Below are positions 36,095-47,028 of a DNA stretch of 64,000 bases, in pieces. The stretch's first letter is position 1, and the number at the start of each line of letters is the position of its first letter. The notes below the pieces were generated by a model, which had not been told where the DNA came from, did no database searches, and saw only the letters and a list, made by a program, of their open reading frames with translations. Source of the DNA: Bacillus sp. (in: firmicutes) (lineage in GTDB: Bacteria; Bacillota; Bacilli; Bacillales; Bacillaceae_J); contig DUSF01000056.1 in the NCBI GenBank assembly GCA_012842745.1, positions 186,001-250,000 on the forward strand, in the 5' to 3' direction. The translations under genes and the position numbers were made by a program.

Positions 36095-37834
36095 ATGATC
36101 AATCAACTTTCATGGAAAGTTGGCGGACAACAAGGGGAAGGAATCGAGAGTACAGGGGAAATTTTCGCAACTGCTCTTAATCGTTTAGGTTATTATTTAT
36201 ACGGTTATCGCCATTTTTCTTCCCGAATTAAAGGCGGCCATACAAACAACAAAATTCGTGTAAGCGCGAGTCAAGTTCGATCAATCTCTGATGATCTTGA
36301 TATTTTAGTTGCATTTGATCAAGAGACCATCGATGTAAACTTTCATGAGTTGCATGAAGGCGGAGTCGTTATTGCTGATTCCAAATTCAATCCAGTGATT
36401 CCTGAAGGTTCTAAAGTAACATTTTATTCAGTACCATTTACTGACATTGCAACAGAATTAGGCACTTCCTTAATGAAAAACATGGTAGCCGTAGGTGCAT
36501 CAAGTGCTGTTATGGAATTACCTATTGAATCATTCCGTGAAGTGGTCGAAGAAATCTTTGGCAAAAAAGGCCAACAAGTCGTTGACAAAAATATGGAAGC
36601 CATCCAAAAGGGCTATGAATATATTAAAAATCAAGCTGGGGCTCAACTTTCTACAATGCAGCTTGAAAAAGCAGATGGTAAAAAGCGTTTGTTTATGATT
36701 GGTAACGATGCCATCGCAATGGGCTTTGTGGCTGGTGGTTGCCGCTTTATGGCTGCATATCCAATTACACCGGCTTCTGAAATCATGGAATATTTAATTA
36801 AGAAACTTCCTGATTTCGGTGGAACTGTTATTCAAACAGAAGATGAGATTGCTGCCTGTACAATGACAATTGGTGCGAACTACGGTGGTGTTCGTGCGAT
36901 TACTGCTTCTTCAGGCCCAGGGCTTTCTTTAAAGATGGAAGCAATTGGTCTTGCTGGTATGACTGAGACACCAATCGTTATTGTTGATACGCAACGTGGT
37001 GGTCCAAGTACGGGATTACCAACAAAAATTGAACAATCTGATTTAATGGCGATGATTTATGGTACACATGGTGAAATCCCTAAAATCGTAATTGCGCCAA
37101 GTACTGTTGAAGAAGCATTTTACGATGCTGCAGAAGCATTAAACCTTGCTGAAGAGTATCAATGTCCTGTTATTTTATTAACAGATTTACAATTATCTTT
37201 AGGTAAACAAACAGTAGAACCTTTAGATTATTCAAAAGTTGAAATTCGTCGTGGCAAGCTAGACCTTAATGCTGAATTAGTGGCTGATGGACCTGACGGA
37301 CAGTTCAAGCGTTACCTTGTAACTGAAGATGGCGTTTCACCACGTGTAGTACCTGGAATGAAAAACGGACTTCACCATATGACTGGTGTTGAACATAGTG
37401 AAATTGGTAGACCATCTGAAGCTCCTACAAATCGTAAAGATCAAATGGACAAGCGTCTACGTAAGTTAAAGAACATTAAGTTTAAAAATGCTGTTCTTAA
37501 AAATGTAAAGCATGATGAAGCTGACGTTCTAGTGCTTGGATTCAACTCAACACTTGGTGTTATTGAAGAAGGAATGGGACGTCTTGAACAAGATGGTATT
37601 AAAGTGAACCATGCACAAGTTCGTTTAATTCATCCATTCCCAGTTGACGAAATTCAACCATTAGTTGATGCAGCAAAGAAAGTTGTTGTTGTTGAGCATA
37701 ATGCGACTGGACAGTTAACACAAATCCTTAAGTTAAACGTAGGAAATCACAATAAGGTAGAAAGTGTATTGAAGTATGACGGAAATCCATTCCTACCTAG
37801 TGAAATTTACAACAGAATTAAGGAGTTGTTATAA
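36095..37834 (+). CDS. korA: 2-oxoacid:ferredoxin oxidoreductase, alpha (gamma-alpha fusion) subunit
   Basis: This 579-residue subunit combines an N-terminal gamma domain (WKVGGQQGEGIESTGEIF, HFSSRIKGGHTNN) with the pyrimidine-binding alpha domain (MAAYPITPASEIMEYL, ITASSGPGLSLKMEAIGLAG) and a C-terminal domain. With KorB it oxidatively decarboxylates a 2-oxoacid, most likely 2-oxoglutarate, to the acyl-CoA using ferredoxin. It gives a ferredoxin-linked alternative to the 2-oxoglutarate dehydrogenase step. AAGGGGTGTAAGAG precedes the ATG. Catabolite control is suggested by the cre-like site. Confidence 0.92.
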   Translation: MINQLSWKVGGQQGEGIESTGEIFATALNRLGYYLYGYRHFSSRIKGGHTNNKIRVSASQVRSISDDLDILVAFDQETIDVNFHELHEGGVVIADSKFNPVIPEGSKVTFYSVPFTDIATELGTSLMKNMVAVGASSAVMELPIESFREVVEEIFGKKGQQVVDKNMEAIQKGYEYIKNQAGAQLSTMQLEKADGKKRLFMIGNDAIAMGFVAGGCRFMAAYPITPASEIMEYLIKKLPDFGGTVIQTEDEIAACTMTIGANYGGVRAITASSGPGLSLKMEAIGLAGMTETPIVIVDTQRGGPSTGLPTKIEQSDLMAMIYGTHGEIPKIVIAPSTVEEAFYDAAEALNLAEEYQCPVILLTDLQLSLGKQTVEPLDYSKVEIRRGKLDLNAELVADGPDGQFKRYLVTEDGVSPRVVPGMKNGLHHMTGVEHSEIGRPSEAPTNRKDQMDKRLRKLKNIKFKNAVLKNVKHDEADVLVLGFNSTLGVIEEGMGRLEQDGIKVNHAQVRLIHPFPVDEIQPLVDAAKKVVVVEHNATGQLTQILKLNVGNHNKVESVLKYDGNPFLPSEIYNRIKELL

Positions 37835-37835
37835 G

Positions 37836-38702
37836 ATGGCAACATTTAAAGATTTTCGTAATAGTGTTAAACCTAACTGGTGTCCAGGATGTGGGGATTT
37901 CTCAGTTCAAGCTGCAATTCAACGTGCTGTTGCCAATGTAGGTGTTGAGCCGCATGAACTTGCGCTGATCTCAGGAATTGGTTGTTCCGGACGTATTTCA
38001 GGCTATGTAAATGCTTACGGTGTGCATGGTATTCATGGACGTTCGTTGCCAATTGCTCAAGGTGTTAAAATGGCTAATAAAGATTTAACAGTTATTGCTG
38101 CTGGCGGTGACGGTGATGGTTTCGCGATTGGTATGGCTCATACAATCCACGCCATTCGTCGTAACATCGATATGACATACATCGTAATGGATAACCATAT
38201 TTATGGATTAACAAAAGGTCAAACATCACCACGCAGTGATTTCGGTTTCAAAACAAAAAGTACACCGAAAGGCTCTATTGAGCAGTCTATTCAAGCGATG
38301 GAAATGGCGTTAACAGCTGGTGCAACATTTGTTGCCCAAAGCTTCTCAAGCGATTTAAAAGAACTAACAGAAATCATTGAAGCAGGCATTAACCATAAAG
38401 GTTTCTCTTTAATCAACGTATTTAGCCCTTGTGTAACATACAATAAGGTGAACACTTACGATTGGTATAAAGAAAATCTTAAGAAGTTAAGTGATTTTGA
38501 AGGGTATGACCCATCGAACCGTAACATGGCAATGCAAACATTGATGGATAACCATGGACTTGTAACTGGTATTATCTATCAAAATAAAGAGCAAAAATCA
38601 TATCAAGAGCTTGTACATGGATACAGTGAAACACCACTTGTTCATGCAGACCTTAAAATTTCTGAAGACAAGTTCAATGAATTGGTGAAGGAATTTATGT
38701 AA
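37836..38702 (+). CDS. korB: 2-oxoacid:ferredoxin oxidoreductase, beta subunit
   Basis: The thiamine-pyrophosphate-binding subunit (288 aa) has the TPP motif GDGDGFAIGMAHTIHAIRRN ending at MDNHIYGLTKGQ, and the family Cys in PNWCPGCGDFS and ISGIGCSGRISGY that bind the iron-sulfur cluster. The ATG at 37836 is one base after the korA stop, with AAGGAG upstream inside korA; longer in-frame starts would overlap korA. It completes the two-gene korAB operon, which ends at a strong terminator. Confidence 0.93.
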   Translation: MATFKDFRNSVKPNWCPGCGDFSVQAAIQRAVANVGVEPHELALISGIGCSGRISGYVNAYGVHGIHGRSLPIAQGVKMANKDLTVIAAGGDGDGFAIGMAHTIHAIRRNIDMTYIVMDNHIYGLTKGQTSPRSDFGFKTKSTPKGSIEQSIQAMEMALTAGATFVAQSFSSDLKELTEIIEAGINHKGFSLINVFSPCVTYNKVNTYDWYKENLKKLSDFEGYDPSNRNMAMQTLMDNHGLVTGIIYQNKEQKSYQELVHGYSETPLVHADLKISEDKFNELVKEFM

Positions 38703-38709
38703 TATATTG

Positions 38710-38739
38710 AAAAAGCTGACCGATTTGGGTCAGCTTTTT
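38710..38739 (+). terminator. Terminator of korAB
   Basis: Perfect 12-bp stem AAAAAGCTGACC with its complement (38710-38721, 38728-38739). Confidence 0.85.
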
Positions 38740-38900
38740 CGTGCGCTTGGCAGCATCTTTTTAATATTCGTGCTTACTATTTGTCCAAAAAAAGACAAGT
38801 GATATATTATATTGTTTAGTTGAAATTAACAGTTTATAATTAGTAAATGTATGTTAAAATGTACTATTACTGTTTATTGCAATAATGAAAGGAGATATTC

Positions 38901-40454
38901 ATGAACGAGAAACAACGTTTAGAGCAAACTGCACAAATTAAAGTAGCTGAAAATCCTTCGGACAGAAAATCCGATCAGGACTACGCAAAATATTTTGAGT
39001 CTACTTATCAACCACCATCATTAAAAGATGCGAAAAAACGGGGGAAAGAAGAAGTCAAATTCCAGCGTGGCTATGATATTCCAGATGATATGATGGCCAT
39101 TGGCAAAGACAAGAAATTTTATATTCGCACATATGGCTGTCAAATGAATGAACATGACACAGAGGTAATGTCAGGCATATTTTCTGAGATGGGATTTGAA
39201 AGCACGGATTCTACCGAGGAAGCTGATATTATTTTACTAAATACTTGTGCTGTCCGTGAAAATGCCGAAAATAAAGTGTTTGGTGAAATTGGTCATTTGA
39301 AGCAATTAAAAAGAGAAAAACCAGATCTTATCTTAGGAGTATGCGGCTGTATGTCCCAGGAAGAAGGGGTGGTCAATCGTCTTCTTCAAAAACACCAACA
39401 AGTAGACCTTATTTTTGGAACGCATAATATTCATCGTCTTCCGCAGCTTTTAAGAGAAGCAATGTTAAGCAAAGAACGGGTCGTTGAAGTTTGGTCTAAA
39501 GAAGGCGATGTCATTGAAAATCTGCCGAAAGTAAGAAACGGAAAGATTAAAGCTTGGGTCAACATAATGTACGGCTGTGATAAATTCTGCACGTACTGTA
39601 TTGTTCCATATACTAGAGGAAAGGAACGAAGTCGTCGCCCTGAAGATATTATCGACGAAGTTCGCCACATAGCCGCCCAAGGGTATAAAGAAATTACGTT
39701 ATTAGGGCAAAATGTTAATGCGTATGGAAAAGATTTTGACGATATAAAATATGGTTTAGGCGATTTAATGGATGAAATCCGCAAGATTGACATCCCAAGA
39801 ATTCGCTTTACAACAAGCCATCCGCGTGATTTCGATGATCATCTAATCGAAGTGCTGGCGAAAGGTGGCAACTTAATGAATCATATTCATTTACCTGTTC
39901 AATCAGGAAGCACAGAAATGCTGAAAATCATGTCCCGCAAGTATTCAAGGGAGCATTACTTAGAACTTGTTCGAAAAATAAAAAAGGCAATCCCAGATGT
40001 TGCATTAACAACGGATATCATTGTTGGCTTCCCAAATGAAACTGAGGAACAATTTGAAGATACATTGTCATTATATCGTGAAGTAGAATATGATGGTGCT
40101 TACACATTCATCTATTCTCCGCGTGAAGGGACACCTGCAGCAGATATGGTAGATAATGTCCCGATGGAAGTTAAAAAGGAACGATTACAACGTCTAAATA
40201 GTCTTGTTAATGAGATTTCTGCAAAGAAAAACAAAGAATATCAAGACAAAATTGTAGAAGTTCTTGTTGAAGGAGAAAGTAAAAATAACTCCGACATATT
40301 AGCAGGCTATACAAGAAAAAATAAACTAGTAAACTTTAAAGGTCCAAAATCTGCCATTGGCCAAATTGTCAAAGTGAAAATTATAGAGGCAAAAACATGG
40401 TCATTGAATGGAGAAATGGTAGAAGAAACGATGGGGGTAACATATAATGGCTAA
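38901..40454 (+). CDS. miaB: tRNA methylthiotransferase MiaB
   Basis: MiaB adds the methylthio group to i6A at position 37 of tRNA, after MiaA. The N-terminal UPF0004 domain starts at [16 protein letters not shown], the radical-SAM cluster ligands are Cys226, Cys230 and Cys233 (GCDKFCTYC), and the C terminus is a TRAM domain. The 60-residue extension at the N terminus is as in Bacillus. Length is 517 aa. ricA overlaps its stop by 8 bases. miaA, the gene for the preceding step, lies in the same window near 47 kb. Confidence 0.95.
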   Translation: MNEKQRLEQTAQIKVAENPSDRKSDQDYAKYFESTYQPPSLKDAKKRGKEEVKFQRGYDIPDDMMAIGKDKKFYIRTYGCQMNEHDTEVMSGIFSEMGFESTDSTEEADIILLNTCAVRENAENKVFGEIGHLKQLKREKPDLILGVCGCMSQEEGVVNRLLQKHQQVDLIFGTHNIHRLPQLLREAMLSKERVVEVWSKEGDVIENLPKVRNGKIKAWVNIMYGCDKFCTYCIVPYTRGKERSRRPEDIIDEVRHIAAQGYKEITLLGQNVNAYGKDFDDIKYGLGDLMDEIRKIDIPRIRFTTSHPRDFDDHLIEVLAKGGNLMNHIHLPVQSGSTEMLKIMSRKYSREHYLELVRKIKKAIPDVALTTDIIVGFPNETEEQFEDTLSLYREVEYDGAYTFIYSPREGTPAADMVDNVPMEVKKERLQRLNSLVNEISAKKNKEYQDKIVEVLVEGESKNNSDILAGYTRKNKLVNFKGPKSAIGQIVKVKIIEAKTWSLNGEMVEETMGVTYNG

Positions 40455-40914
40455 ATATACAAAATCACAAGTAGTAGAAAAAGCGGCTGAGCTTGCAAAA
40501 CTAATTGCAGAAACAGAAGAAGTTGAATTTTTTAAAAAAGCTGAGGCTGCCATTAACAAAAATGAAAAAGTTCGCAGCTTAATGAGTGATATTAAAAGCT
40601 ACCAAAAGCAAGCGGTAAATTTTAAACATTACAATAAGCCTGAAGCTCTAAAGAAAGTTGATGATAAAATCGAATCATTGATGGCCCAGCTAGATGAAAT
40701 TCCTGTAGTAACTGAGTTTAAGCAATCACAAACGATTGTGAATGACTTATTACAGCTTGTTTCTAGTACCATCTCACAAACGGTTACGAACGAAATCATC
40801 ATATCTACAGGCGGCGACCTCTTGCAAGGTAAAACAGGCTCAGAACCAGGATGCCATCAAGAAGGTGGCTGTGAACATGATCATTTAATTCCAGAAGAAA
40901 TGAAACAAAAATAG
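40447..40914 (+). CDS. ricA: RicA (YmcA), RNA-processing/biofilm regulator
   Basis: RicA forms a complex with RicF (YlbF) and RicT (YaaT) that binds iron-sulfur clusters and steers RNase Y specificity, competence and biofilm formation. The all-helical YlbF/YmcA domain spans residues 10-120, and the Cys-rich tail [12 protein letters not shown] supplies cluster ligands. The ATG lies within miaB (8-base overlap) with GGGGG upstream, so the two are translated together. Its functional partner RNase Y is also encoded in this window. Confidence 0.92.
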   Translation: MAKYTKSQVVEKAAELAKLIAETEEVEFFKKAEAAINKNEKVRSLMSDIKSYQKQAVNFKHYNKPEALKKVDDKIESLMAQLDEIPVVTEFKQSQTIVNDLLQLVSSTISQTVTNEIIISTGGDLLQGKTGSEPGCHQEGGCEHDHLIPEEMKQK

Positions 40915-40930
40915 TATATAAAAAGTGAGG

Positions 40931-40959
40931 AAAGGTTGGCTTTAAGGGCCAGCCTTTTT
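40931..40959 (+). terminator. Terminator of miaB-ricA
   Basis: AAAGGTTGGC (40931-40940) pairs with GCCAGCCTTT (40948-40957) with one G-U over 7 bases, followed by T. Confidence 0.75.
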
Positions 40960-41039
40960 CAATTTACAGATAGGCACACCTCTCCTTTACTATGCATAGA
41001 ATGAACTATGTACTAAGTTATTGAAAAGCAATTTATTGC

Positions 41040-41067
41040 ACACTAGTCATTCGCCCTGCATACGATG
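41040..41067 (+). promoter_or_regulatory. Candidate sporulation promoter of cotE
   Basis: CATACGATG at 41059-41067 resembles the -10 of sigma-E/sigma-K promoters (CATAnnnTA), with an AC at the sigma-K -35 distance (41040-41043). cotE is known to be read by these mother-cell factors. Confidence 0.4.
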
Positions 41068-41101
41068 AAATGGAACATAAGATTGAGGAGGTAGTGCTCA
41101 T

Positions 41102-41665
41102 ATGTCAACAGAAAAAGAGCATGAATTTAAATTTAGAGAAATCATAACAAAAGCCGTTTGCGGTAAAGGTAAGAAATTTACACAATGTACCCACACCATT
41201 ACACCTTCCCATAGACCGACTAGTATTCTTGGGTGTTGGATTATTAACCATGAATATGATGCTAAAAAGGCCGGAGATAACGTAGAGATTGATGGTTGCT
41301 ATGACATTAATGTATGGTATTCTTATAGTGACAATACAAAAACAGAGGTTGTAACAGAAACTGTTCACTATAAGGATGTCGTCCGCTTATCATCTAAAGA
41401 TGAGAATTGTATTTCTGATGATTTAGAGGTTGTGGCAAGAGTGTTGCAGCAACCAAATTGTCTGGAATGCTCGATTTCACCAAACGGCAATAAAATTGTT
41501 GTTCAAGTAGAACGGGAATTCATCGCTGAGGTGATTGGTGAAACAAAAGTTTGTGTGAAGATTTATCCAGATGCTTGTGAAGACGAGGATTCCGATGATG
41601 ACTTTGTCGATGAAGAATTTGAAGATTTAAATCCAGATTTTTTAATCGCTGGAGAGGAAGAATAG
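41102..41665 (+). CDS. cotE: Outer spore coat morphogenetic protein CotE
   Basis: CotE directs assembly of the outer spore coat. The N-terminal half ([32 protein letters not shown]) and the central [21 protein letters not shown] are hallmarks; the C-terminal 25 residues are very acidic, as in relatives, and 187 aa is close to the usual length. GAGGAGG precedes the ATG by 10-11 bases. A mother-cell promoter is suggested by the upstream CATACGATG, and a terminator follows. Its presence indicates the organism builds a Bacillus-type coat. Confidence 0.96.
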   Translation: MSTEKEHEFKFREIITKAVCGKGKKFTQCTHTITPSHRPTSILGCWIINHEYDAKKAGDNVEIDGCYDINVWYSYSDNTKTEVVTETVHYKDVVRLSSKDENCISDDLEVVARVLQQPNCLECSISPNGNKIVVQVEREFIAEVIGETKVCVKIYPDACEDEDSDDDFVDEEFEDLNPDFLIAGEEE

Positions 41666-41666
41666 G

Positions 41667-41697
41667 AACTAGGAAGATGCCCCTTCCTAGTTTTTTT
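41667..41697 (+). terminator. Terminator of cotE
   Basis: Perfect 10-bp stem AACTAGGAAG with its complement (41667-41676, 41683-41692) and seven T. Confidence 0.85.
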
Positions 41698-41743
41698 GTG
41701 TTATAATTTTATATAACAAGCATTATTACTGGAGGATTTACGC

Positions 41744-44374
41744 ATGGCACAATACACGCCAATGATACAGCAATACTTAGCAGTAAAGGCACAATACAAA
41801 GATGCCTTTTTATTTTTTCGCTTAGGCGATTTTTATGAAATGTTTTTCGAGGATGCGATTAATGCATCACAAGAATTAGAAATAACGTTAACGAGCCGGG
41901 AAGGCGGGGCCGAGGAGCGCATTCCGATGTGTGGCGTCCCCCATCATTCAGCTGATAATTATATTAATCAATTAATTGAAAAAGGATATAAAGTTGCTAT
42001 TTGTGAACAGGTAGAAGATCCGAAGGAAGCAAAAGGTGTTGTCCGCCGCGAGGTAGTTCAGTTGATTACACCTGGTACGGTCATGCAAGGAAAAGTCATT
42101 GATGAAAAAGAAAATAACTATATCGCAACAATAACAAATTTTGATGATTGTAATTATGGTTTAGCGTATATTGATTTGACGACAGGGGAAGGACAAATTA
42201 CAATCATTGCTGGTGACTGGCTTGATGTTGTTGGCGAGCTATATTCTGTCGGTGCGAAAGAAGTTGTTTTAGCTACCAATCACCCAGAACATAAATTGCA
42301 GGAATTACGAGAGCGAATGAATGTTACCATTTCGGTTGAGGAAGAAACAGACATCCCGGAATCACTATCTGAAACTAGTAAATTCCTTGAACAAACAAAA
42401 TTAAAAGAAACGCTAGGTCGCCTTTTACAATATTTATTAAAAACACAAAAGCGCTCTCTAGAGCATCTTCAACCAGTTTCCTATTATGAAACGAATCAAT
42501 ATATGAAACTAGATATTCATTCGAAACGAAATCTAGAATTAACTGAAACGATTCGGACAAAAGGGAAAAAAGGCTCATTTTTATGGCTTCTAGATTCGAC
42601 TGTAACAGCGATGGGGGCACGGAGATTGAAGCAATGGATTGAGCGTCCTCTCCTTTCGCAAGTCGAGATTGAAAATCGCCTTAACATGGTAGAAACGTTG
42701 TTGAATAACTTTTTTATCCGTCAGGAATTGCGGGAAGCATTAAAACCAGTCTATGACTTAGAACGGCTTTCAGGGCGTGTTGCTTTTGGGAATGTAAATG
42801 CCCGTGATTTAATACAATTAAAAAAATCATTACAGCAAATTCCAATCATCCTTGGCTTAATTGAGCAACTCGAAAATAACTATGCTGATGTGCTTGCACG
42901 GAATATCGACCCATGTGAGCCACTATTTGAGATAATTGATAGAGGCATCAATGAAAATCCGCCGCTTACGATTAAAGAAGGGGCCATTATAAAAGATGGC
43001 TATAATGAAAGGTTAGATACGTACCGGGATGCAGTCAAAAATGGCAAACAATGGATTGCCGAACTTGAAATGAAGGAAAAGCAGGAAACAGGGATTAAGT
43101 CGTTGAAAATCGGTTATAACCGTGTGTTTGGTTATTATATTGAGGTTACAAAAGCAAATATTCATCTCTTACCTGAAGGCCGCTTCGAACGGAAACAAAC
43201 GTTAGCCAATGCGGAAAGGTATATAACACCGGAACTAAAAGAAAAAGAAGAGATGATTTTAGAGGCGGAGGAAAAAATAGTAGACTTAGAGTACGACTTA
43301 TTTGTTGAAATCCGTGAAGAGGTAAAAACATATATTCCGAAGCTGCAAGAGTTAGCAAAGCTTGTTAGTGAAATAGATGTTCTGCAGAGCTTTGCACAAG
43401 TGAGTGAAGAATACCAATACACGAAACCGGAATTTTCAACAGATCGAAAAATAGTCATTAAGGATGGGCGTCACCCAGTTGTCGAAAAAGTGCTAAATTC
43501 TGGAACCTATGTAGCCAATGATTGTTACCTAGATAGTGACCATGAAATGTTGCTTATTACCGGCCCAAATATGTCAGGTAAAAGCACATATATGCGGCAA
43601 ATTGCTTTAACAGCCATACTCGCACAAATTGGCTGCTTTGTCCCAGCTGATAAAGCTGAACTACCGATTTTTGATCAAGTTTTTACCCGTATCGGTGCGG
43701 CTGATGATTTAGTTTCAGGGCAAAGCACATTTATGGTAGAAATGCTTGAAGCAAAAAACGCGATAACAAAAGCAACGAAAAATAGTTTAATCTTGCTAGA
43801 TGAAATTGGTAGAGGAACATCTACCTATGATGGAATGGCATTAGCACAAGCAATTATTGAGTATATTCATGATGAAATTGGCGCAAAAACATTATTTTCA
43901 ACCCATTACCATGAATTAACAGAACTAGAAGAGTTTCTAAGCCGCTTAAAAAATGTTCATGTAAGTGCCATTGAAGAAGATGGGAAAGTTGTTTTTCTTC
44001 ATAAAGTGAAAGATGGCCCTGCCGACAAAAGCTATGGCATTCATGTAGCAGAACTTGCAGAGCTTCCCGAAAGCTTAATCGAACGTGCCAAAGAAATTTT
44101 GGACGAGCTTGAGAATGGACAAAACACAAAAGGAAATGTTGAAAAGCAAGAAAAACTGACACAACTTCCGAAAGATTTAGCAAATGAGGATACAGGTCAG
44201 CTTTCGTTTTTTATTACAACAACAGAAAAACAAGAGCGCAAAACTAAGCATGATTCATTAACTAAACAGGAAGAACAAATATTGAAAACACTTCAATCGA
44301 TTAATTTATTGGAAATGACACCGTTAGATGCAATGAATGAACTTTATAAGCTACAAAAATTAATAAAGTCGTAA
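41744..44374 (+). CDS. mutS: DNA mismatch repair protein MutS
   Basis: MutS recognises mismatches. The N-terminal mismatch-reading motif is in [11 protein letters not shown] (residues 29-39), Walker A is GPNMSGKST (about 605-613), Walker B with the signature is [16 protein letters not shown] (about 683), and the C-terminal tail carries the usual beta-clamp/tetramer region. The 876-residue length is normal. GGAGGATTTACGC precedes the ATG. mutL begins 15 bases downstream, so the two repair genes are cotranscribed. Confidence 0.98.
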   Translation: MAQYTPMIQQYLAVKAQYKDAFLFFRLGDFYEMFFEDAINASQELEITLTSREGGAEERIPMCGVPHHSADNYINQLIEKGYKVAICEQVEDPKEAKGVVRREVVQLITPGTVMQGKVIDEKENNYIATITNFDDCNYGLAYIDLTTGEGQITIIAGDWLDVVGELYSVGAKEVVLATNHPEHKLQELRERMNVTISVEEETDIPESLSETSKFLEQTKLKETLGRLLQYLLKTQKRSLEHLQPVSYYETNQYMKLDIHSKRNLELTETIRTKGKKGSFLWLLDSTVTAMGARRLKQWIERPLLSQVEIENRLNMVETLLNNFFIRQELREALKPVYDLERLSGRVAFGNVNARDLIQLKKSLQQIPIILGLIEQLENNYADVLARNIDPCEPLFEIIDRGINENPPLTIKEGAIIKDGYNERLDTYRDAVKNGKQWIAELEMKEKQETGIKSLKIGYNRVFGYYIEVTKANIHLLPEGRFERKQTLANAERYITPELKEKEEMILEAEEKIVDLEYDLFVEIREEVKTYIPKLQELAKLVSEIDVLQSFAQVSEEYQYTKPEFSTDRKIVIKDGRHPVVEKVLNSGTYVANDCYLDSDHEMLLITGPNMSGKSTYMRQIALTAILAQIGCFVPADKAELPIFDQVFTRIGAADDLVSGQSTFMVEMLEAKNAITKATKNSLILLDEIGRGTSTYDGMALAQAIIEYIHDEIGAKTLFSTHYHELTELEEFLSRLKNVHVSAIEEDGKVVFLHKVKDGPADKSYGIHVAELAELPESLIERAKEILDELENGQNTKGNVEKQEKLTQLPKDLANEDTGQLSFFITTTEKQERKTKHDSLTKQEEQILKTLQSINLLEMTPLDAMNELYKLQKLIKS

Positions 44375-44389
44375 AAACTAGGTGATATT

Positions 44390-46264
44390 GTGGGGAAAAT
44401 TAGACAATTAGATCATCAACTATCAAATAAAATTGCGGCGGGTGAAGTGGTCGAACGACCAGCTTCTGTCGTGAAGGAATTAGTTGAAAATGCTATTGAT
44501 GCTCATTCAACAAGAATCGAAGTGCATGTGAAGGAAGCGGGTTTAGCAGAAATCCGTCTTATCGATAATGGCGATGGCATCGAGCCAGAGGATTGTCTCT
44601 TGGCTTTTGAAAGGCATGCGACTAGTAAAATAAAAGACGAAAATGATTTGTTTCGCATCCGCACACTTGGGTTTCGAGGGGAAGCCTTGCCAAGTATCGC
44701 ATCTGTTTCAGAACTCGAAATGAAGACATCAATTGGTAATGGACCTGGAACGTATATGAAGTTAAAGGGCGGTCATATTGTTAAACATGAGGTGAGTGCC
44801 AGCAGAAAAGGAACGGAGATTATTGTAAGTAATCTTTTCTTTAACACACCCGCAAGATTAAAATACATGAAAACTGTTCATACTGAATTGGGAAATATTA
44901 CTGATTATTTGAATAGGATTGCTTTGGCTCATCCGGAAATTTCCATCCAATTAACTCACAATGGAAACCGGGTACTCTTCACGAGTGGGAACGGGGATGT
45001 TTTACAGGTTCTTGCCGCCATTTATGGAATGTCAATTGCAAAGCAAATGATTCCGATCAAGCTTGAAAATATTGATTTTGAAGTGCAAGGGTATGTGGCG
45101 AAACCCGAAGTAACGAGAGCATCAAGAAATTATATTTCAACGATTATAAACGGTCGTTTTATTAAAAATTATGCGCTCACGAAAGCCATTCAAGAAGGGT
45201 ATCATACACTATTGCCTATTGGTCGTTTTCCGATTGCCTTCTTGAACATTGTTATGGATCCTTTATTAGTTGACGTCAATGTCCATCCGGCAAAGCTTGA
45301 AGTGCGCCTTAGTAAAGAAGCCGAGCTATGTGAATTGATTACAGAAGGCATTCAGTCCGTTTTTCGCAAACAAACTTTAATCCCTGAGGTTATAAAAGGA
45401 AAGAAAGAACCTAAGCCAGTTACGGAACAACAAGAGATGTCATTTGAACATTCAATTGAAAATGACGAAAAGTCTGCATGGAAGCCGTTCCAGGAAGTGA
45501 TTAAAGAGGAGCCAGCGGAGGAACTAAGGGAAAAAGCTGTTATTACTATAAATCAAGAAGAGGTAGATAAAACGTTTGTCCCTATATCCCAAGAAGAAGT
45601 GAAAGAAGCCGAAAATGAATCGGAATCTATAGTTCAAAAAGCAACATTTATCTCCGAAAACACTGACAATGCGAAACGGGAGCGTATACCGCCGCTCTAT
45701 CCAATTGGACAAATGCATGGCACGTATATTTTGGCCCAAAATGAAAATGGCTTGTATATTATTGATCAACATGCTGCTCAGGAACGAATTAAATATGAAT
45801 ATTTTAAAGAAAAAGTAGGTCAAGTAGAGCCTGAATTGCAAGAAATGCTATTGCCGTTCACACTTGAATATTCAAAAAATGAGATATTTATAATAGAAGA
45901 ACATCTTGAAAAGTTAAAATGTGTCGGTATTTTTCTGGAGCCGTTTGGGGGAGGGAGTTACATCATTCGTTCACACCCACAATGGTTTCCGAAAGGGGAA
46001 GAAAAAGAACTCATCGAAGAAATCATCGAGCAAGTGCTGACGAAGAAAAAGGTTAGTATTCATGAATTACGCGAAGAAGCTGCCATCATGATGTCATGTA
46101 AAGGATCAATAAAAGCAAATCGTCATCTTCGAAATGATGAAATTTTTGCCTTACTCGAAACATTACGAAAAACAACCGACCCGTTTACATGTCCACATGG
46201 GAGACCAATCATCATTCACTTCTCGACGTACGAGATGGAGAAGCTGTTTAAACGGGTGATGTAG
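44390..46264 (+). CDS. mutL: DNA mismatch repair protein MutL
   Basis: MutL links mismatch recognition to strand incision. The N-terminal GHKL ATPase has [23 protein letters not shown] and the [15 protein letters not shown] lid. The C-terminal domain contains [12 protein letters not shown], the DQHA(x)2E(x)4E nicking endonuclease motif, so this MutL has latent endonuclease activity, as in bacteria without MutH. A flexible Glu-rich linker (about 345-430) joins the two domains. The start is a GTG after AGGTGATATT. Length is 624 aa. Confidence 0.97.
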   Translation: MGKIRQLDHQLSNKIAAGEVVERPASVVKELVENAIDAHSTRIEVHVKEAGLAEIRLIDNGDGIEPEDCLLAFERHATSKIKDENDLFRIRTLGFRGEALPSIASVSELEMKTSIGNGPGTYMKLKGGHIVKHEVSASRKGTEIIVSNLFFNTPARLKYMKTVHTELGNITDYLNRIALAHPEISIQLTHNGNRVLFTSGNGDVLQVLAAIYGMSIAKQMIPIKLENIDFEVQGYVAKPEVTRASRNYISTIINGRFIKNYALTKAIQEGYHTLLPIGRFPIAFLNIVMDPLLVDVNVHPAKLEVRLSKEAELCELITEGIQSVFRKQTLIPEVIKGKKEPKPVTEQQEMSFEHSIENDEKSAWKPFQEVIKEEPAEELREKAVITINQEEVDKTFVPISQEEVKEAENESESIVQKATFISENTDNAKRERIPPLYPIGQMHGTYILAQNENGLYIIDQHAAQERIKYEYFKEKVGQVEPELQEMLLPFTLEYSKNEIFIIEEHLEKLKCVGIFLEPFGGGSYIIRSHPQWFPKGEEKELIEEIIEQVLTKKKVSIHELREEAAIMMSCKGSIKANRHLRNDEIFALLETLRKTTDPFTCPHGRPIIIHFSTYEMEKLFKRVM

Positions 46265-46333
46265 AGGCTTTTTAAGGGAAGAAGGTGGGCTTTTGTCCAC
46301 TTTTTGCCCTCTTTTATAAATCTTTTAGTTGCT

Positions 46334-46756
46334 CTATCTAATTTTTCGCAAAATGATTTCTTCATGCTTGGTTACTTCAGCTTCTATCCTGTCCAATTTA
46401 TCTGAATTTTGTTTGTATCCATCAAAGAGAGCTGTTAATTTTTGTCCGTGATTATTTTCGATACGAACAACTGCTTTTTCTACCCCGTCTAATCGGCTTT
46501 CTACCTTACCTAATCGGTTTTCTACCCCGTCTAATCGGCTTTCTACCTTACCTAATCGGTTTTCTACTCCGTCTAACCGGCTTTCTACTTTATCTAATCG
46601 ATTTTCTACCCCGTCTAACCGACTTTCTACCTTATCTAATCGGTCGTTTACTTGCTCAAATCCTATTTGCATTTCACTGTAAACATTTTCAAATCCTTTT
46701 TGCATTTCACTGTACATTTTCGTCATTAATTCAAACATTTTTTCATCGTTATTCAT
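46334..46756 (-). CDS. Tandem-repeat coiled-coil protein (140 aa)
   Basis: Residues 39-94 are four 14-residue units of the type RLDKVESRLDGVEN; hydrophobic residues every 3-4 positions define a continuous heptad coiled coil. Just before them is an 11-residue repeat (YSEMQKGFENV, YSEMQIGFEQV). The remainder is charged helix, and there is no signal peptide or enzymatic motif. AAAGGAG is 8 bases before the ATG at 46756. It lies between mutL and miaA on the opposite strand. Similar proteins with variable copy number exist in Bacillus; function unknown. The DNA repeat makes length variation likely. Confidence 0.75.
   Translation of the reverse strand: MNNDEKMFELMTKMYSEMQKGFENVYSEMQIGFEQVNDRLDKVESRLDGVENRLDKVESRLDGVENRLGKVESRLDGVENRLGKVESRLDGVEKAVVRIENNHGQKLTALFDGYKQNSDKLDRIEAEVTKHEEIILRKIR
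46475..46642 (-). repeat. Four 42-bp tandem repeats within the coiled-coil gene
   Basis: The unit CTACCCCGTCTAATCGGCTTT...TAATCGGTTTT is repeated four times at a 42-bp period with few changes, each encoding 14 residues in frame. A two-codon difference (LDK versus LGK) marks two sub-types. Confidence 0.85.
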
Positions 46757-46887
46757 TCTGTTCACTCCTTTTTTAGCAAAGCAAGCTGTTTAAATATGCT
46801 ATATTTTTAAGGTTTCATAAATAGTAATTACATTACTCCCAACAATCTTTCAATCTACTAAATATAGTAACATACGGGAGGTAGGAA

Positions 46888-47028
46888 ATGAAAGAACTGT
46901 TAAAGCAATATAAACGTTACAATGTAGAAAATTTTCTTATTGGAAAAATGAATGAAAGTTTGTATTCATGCCAACAATTGTTTATTATGGATAGTAGAGC
47001 ATATAAAACTTTAGGTGACCTATCATGA
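46888..47028 (+). CDS. 46-residue protein overlapping miaA
   Basis: GGGAGGTAGGAA is an excellent ribosome site, and the stop overlaps the miaA ATG (ATGA, 47025-47028). The product is basic at its N terminus (MKELLKQYKRYNVENFLIGK) and otherwise polar, with no motif I know. It could be a real small protein or a leader whose translation controls miaA. No similar gene upstream of miaA comes to mind. Confidence 0.55.
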   Translation: MKELLKQYKRYNVENFLIGKMNESLYSCQQLFIMDSRAYKTLGDLS

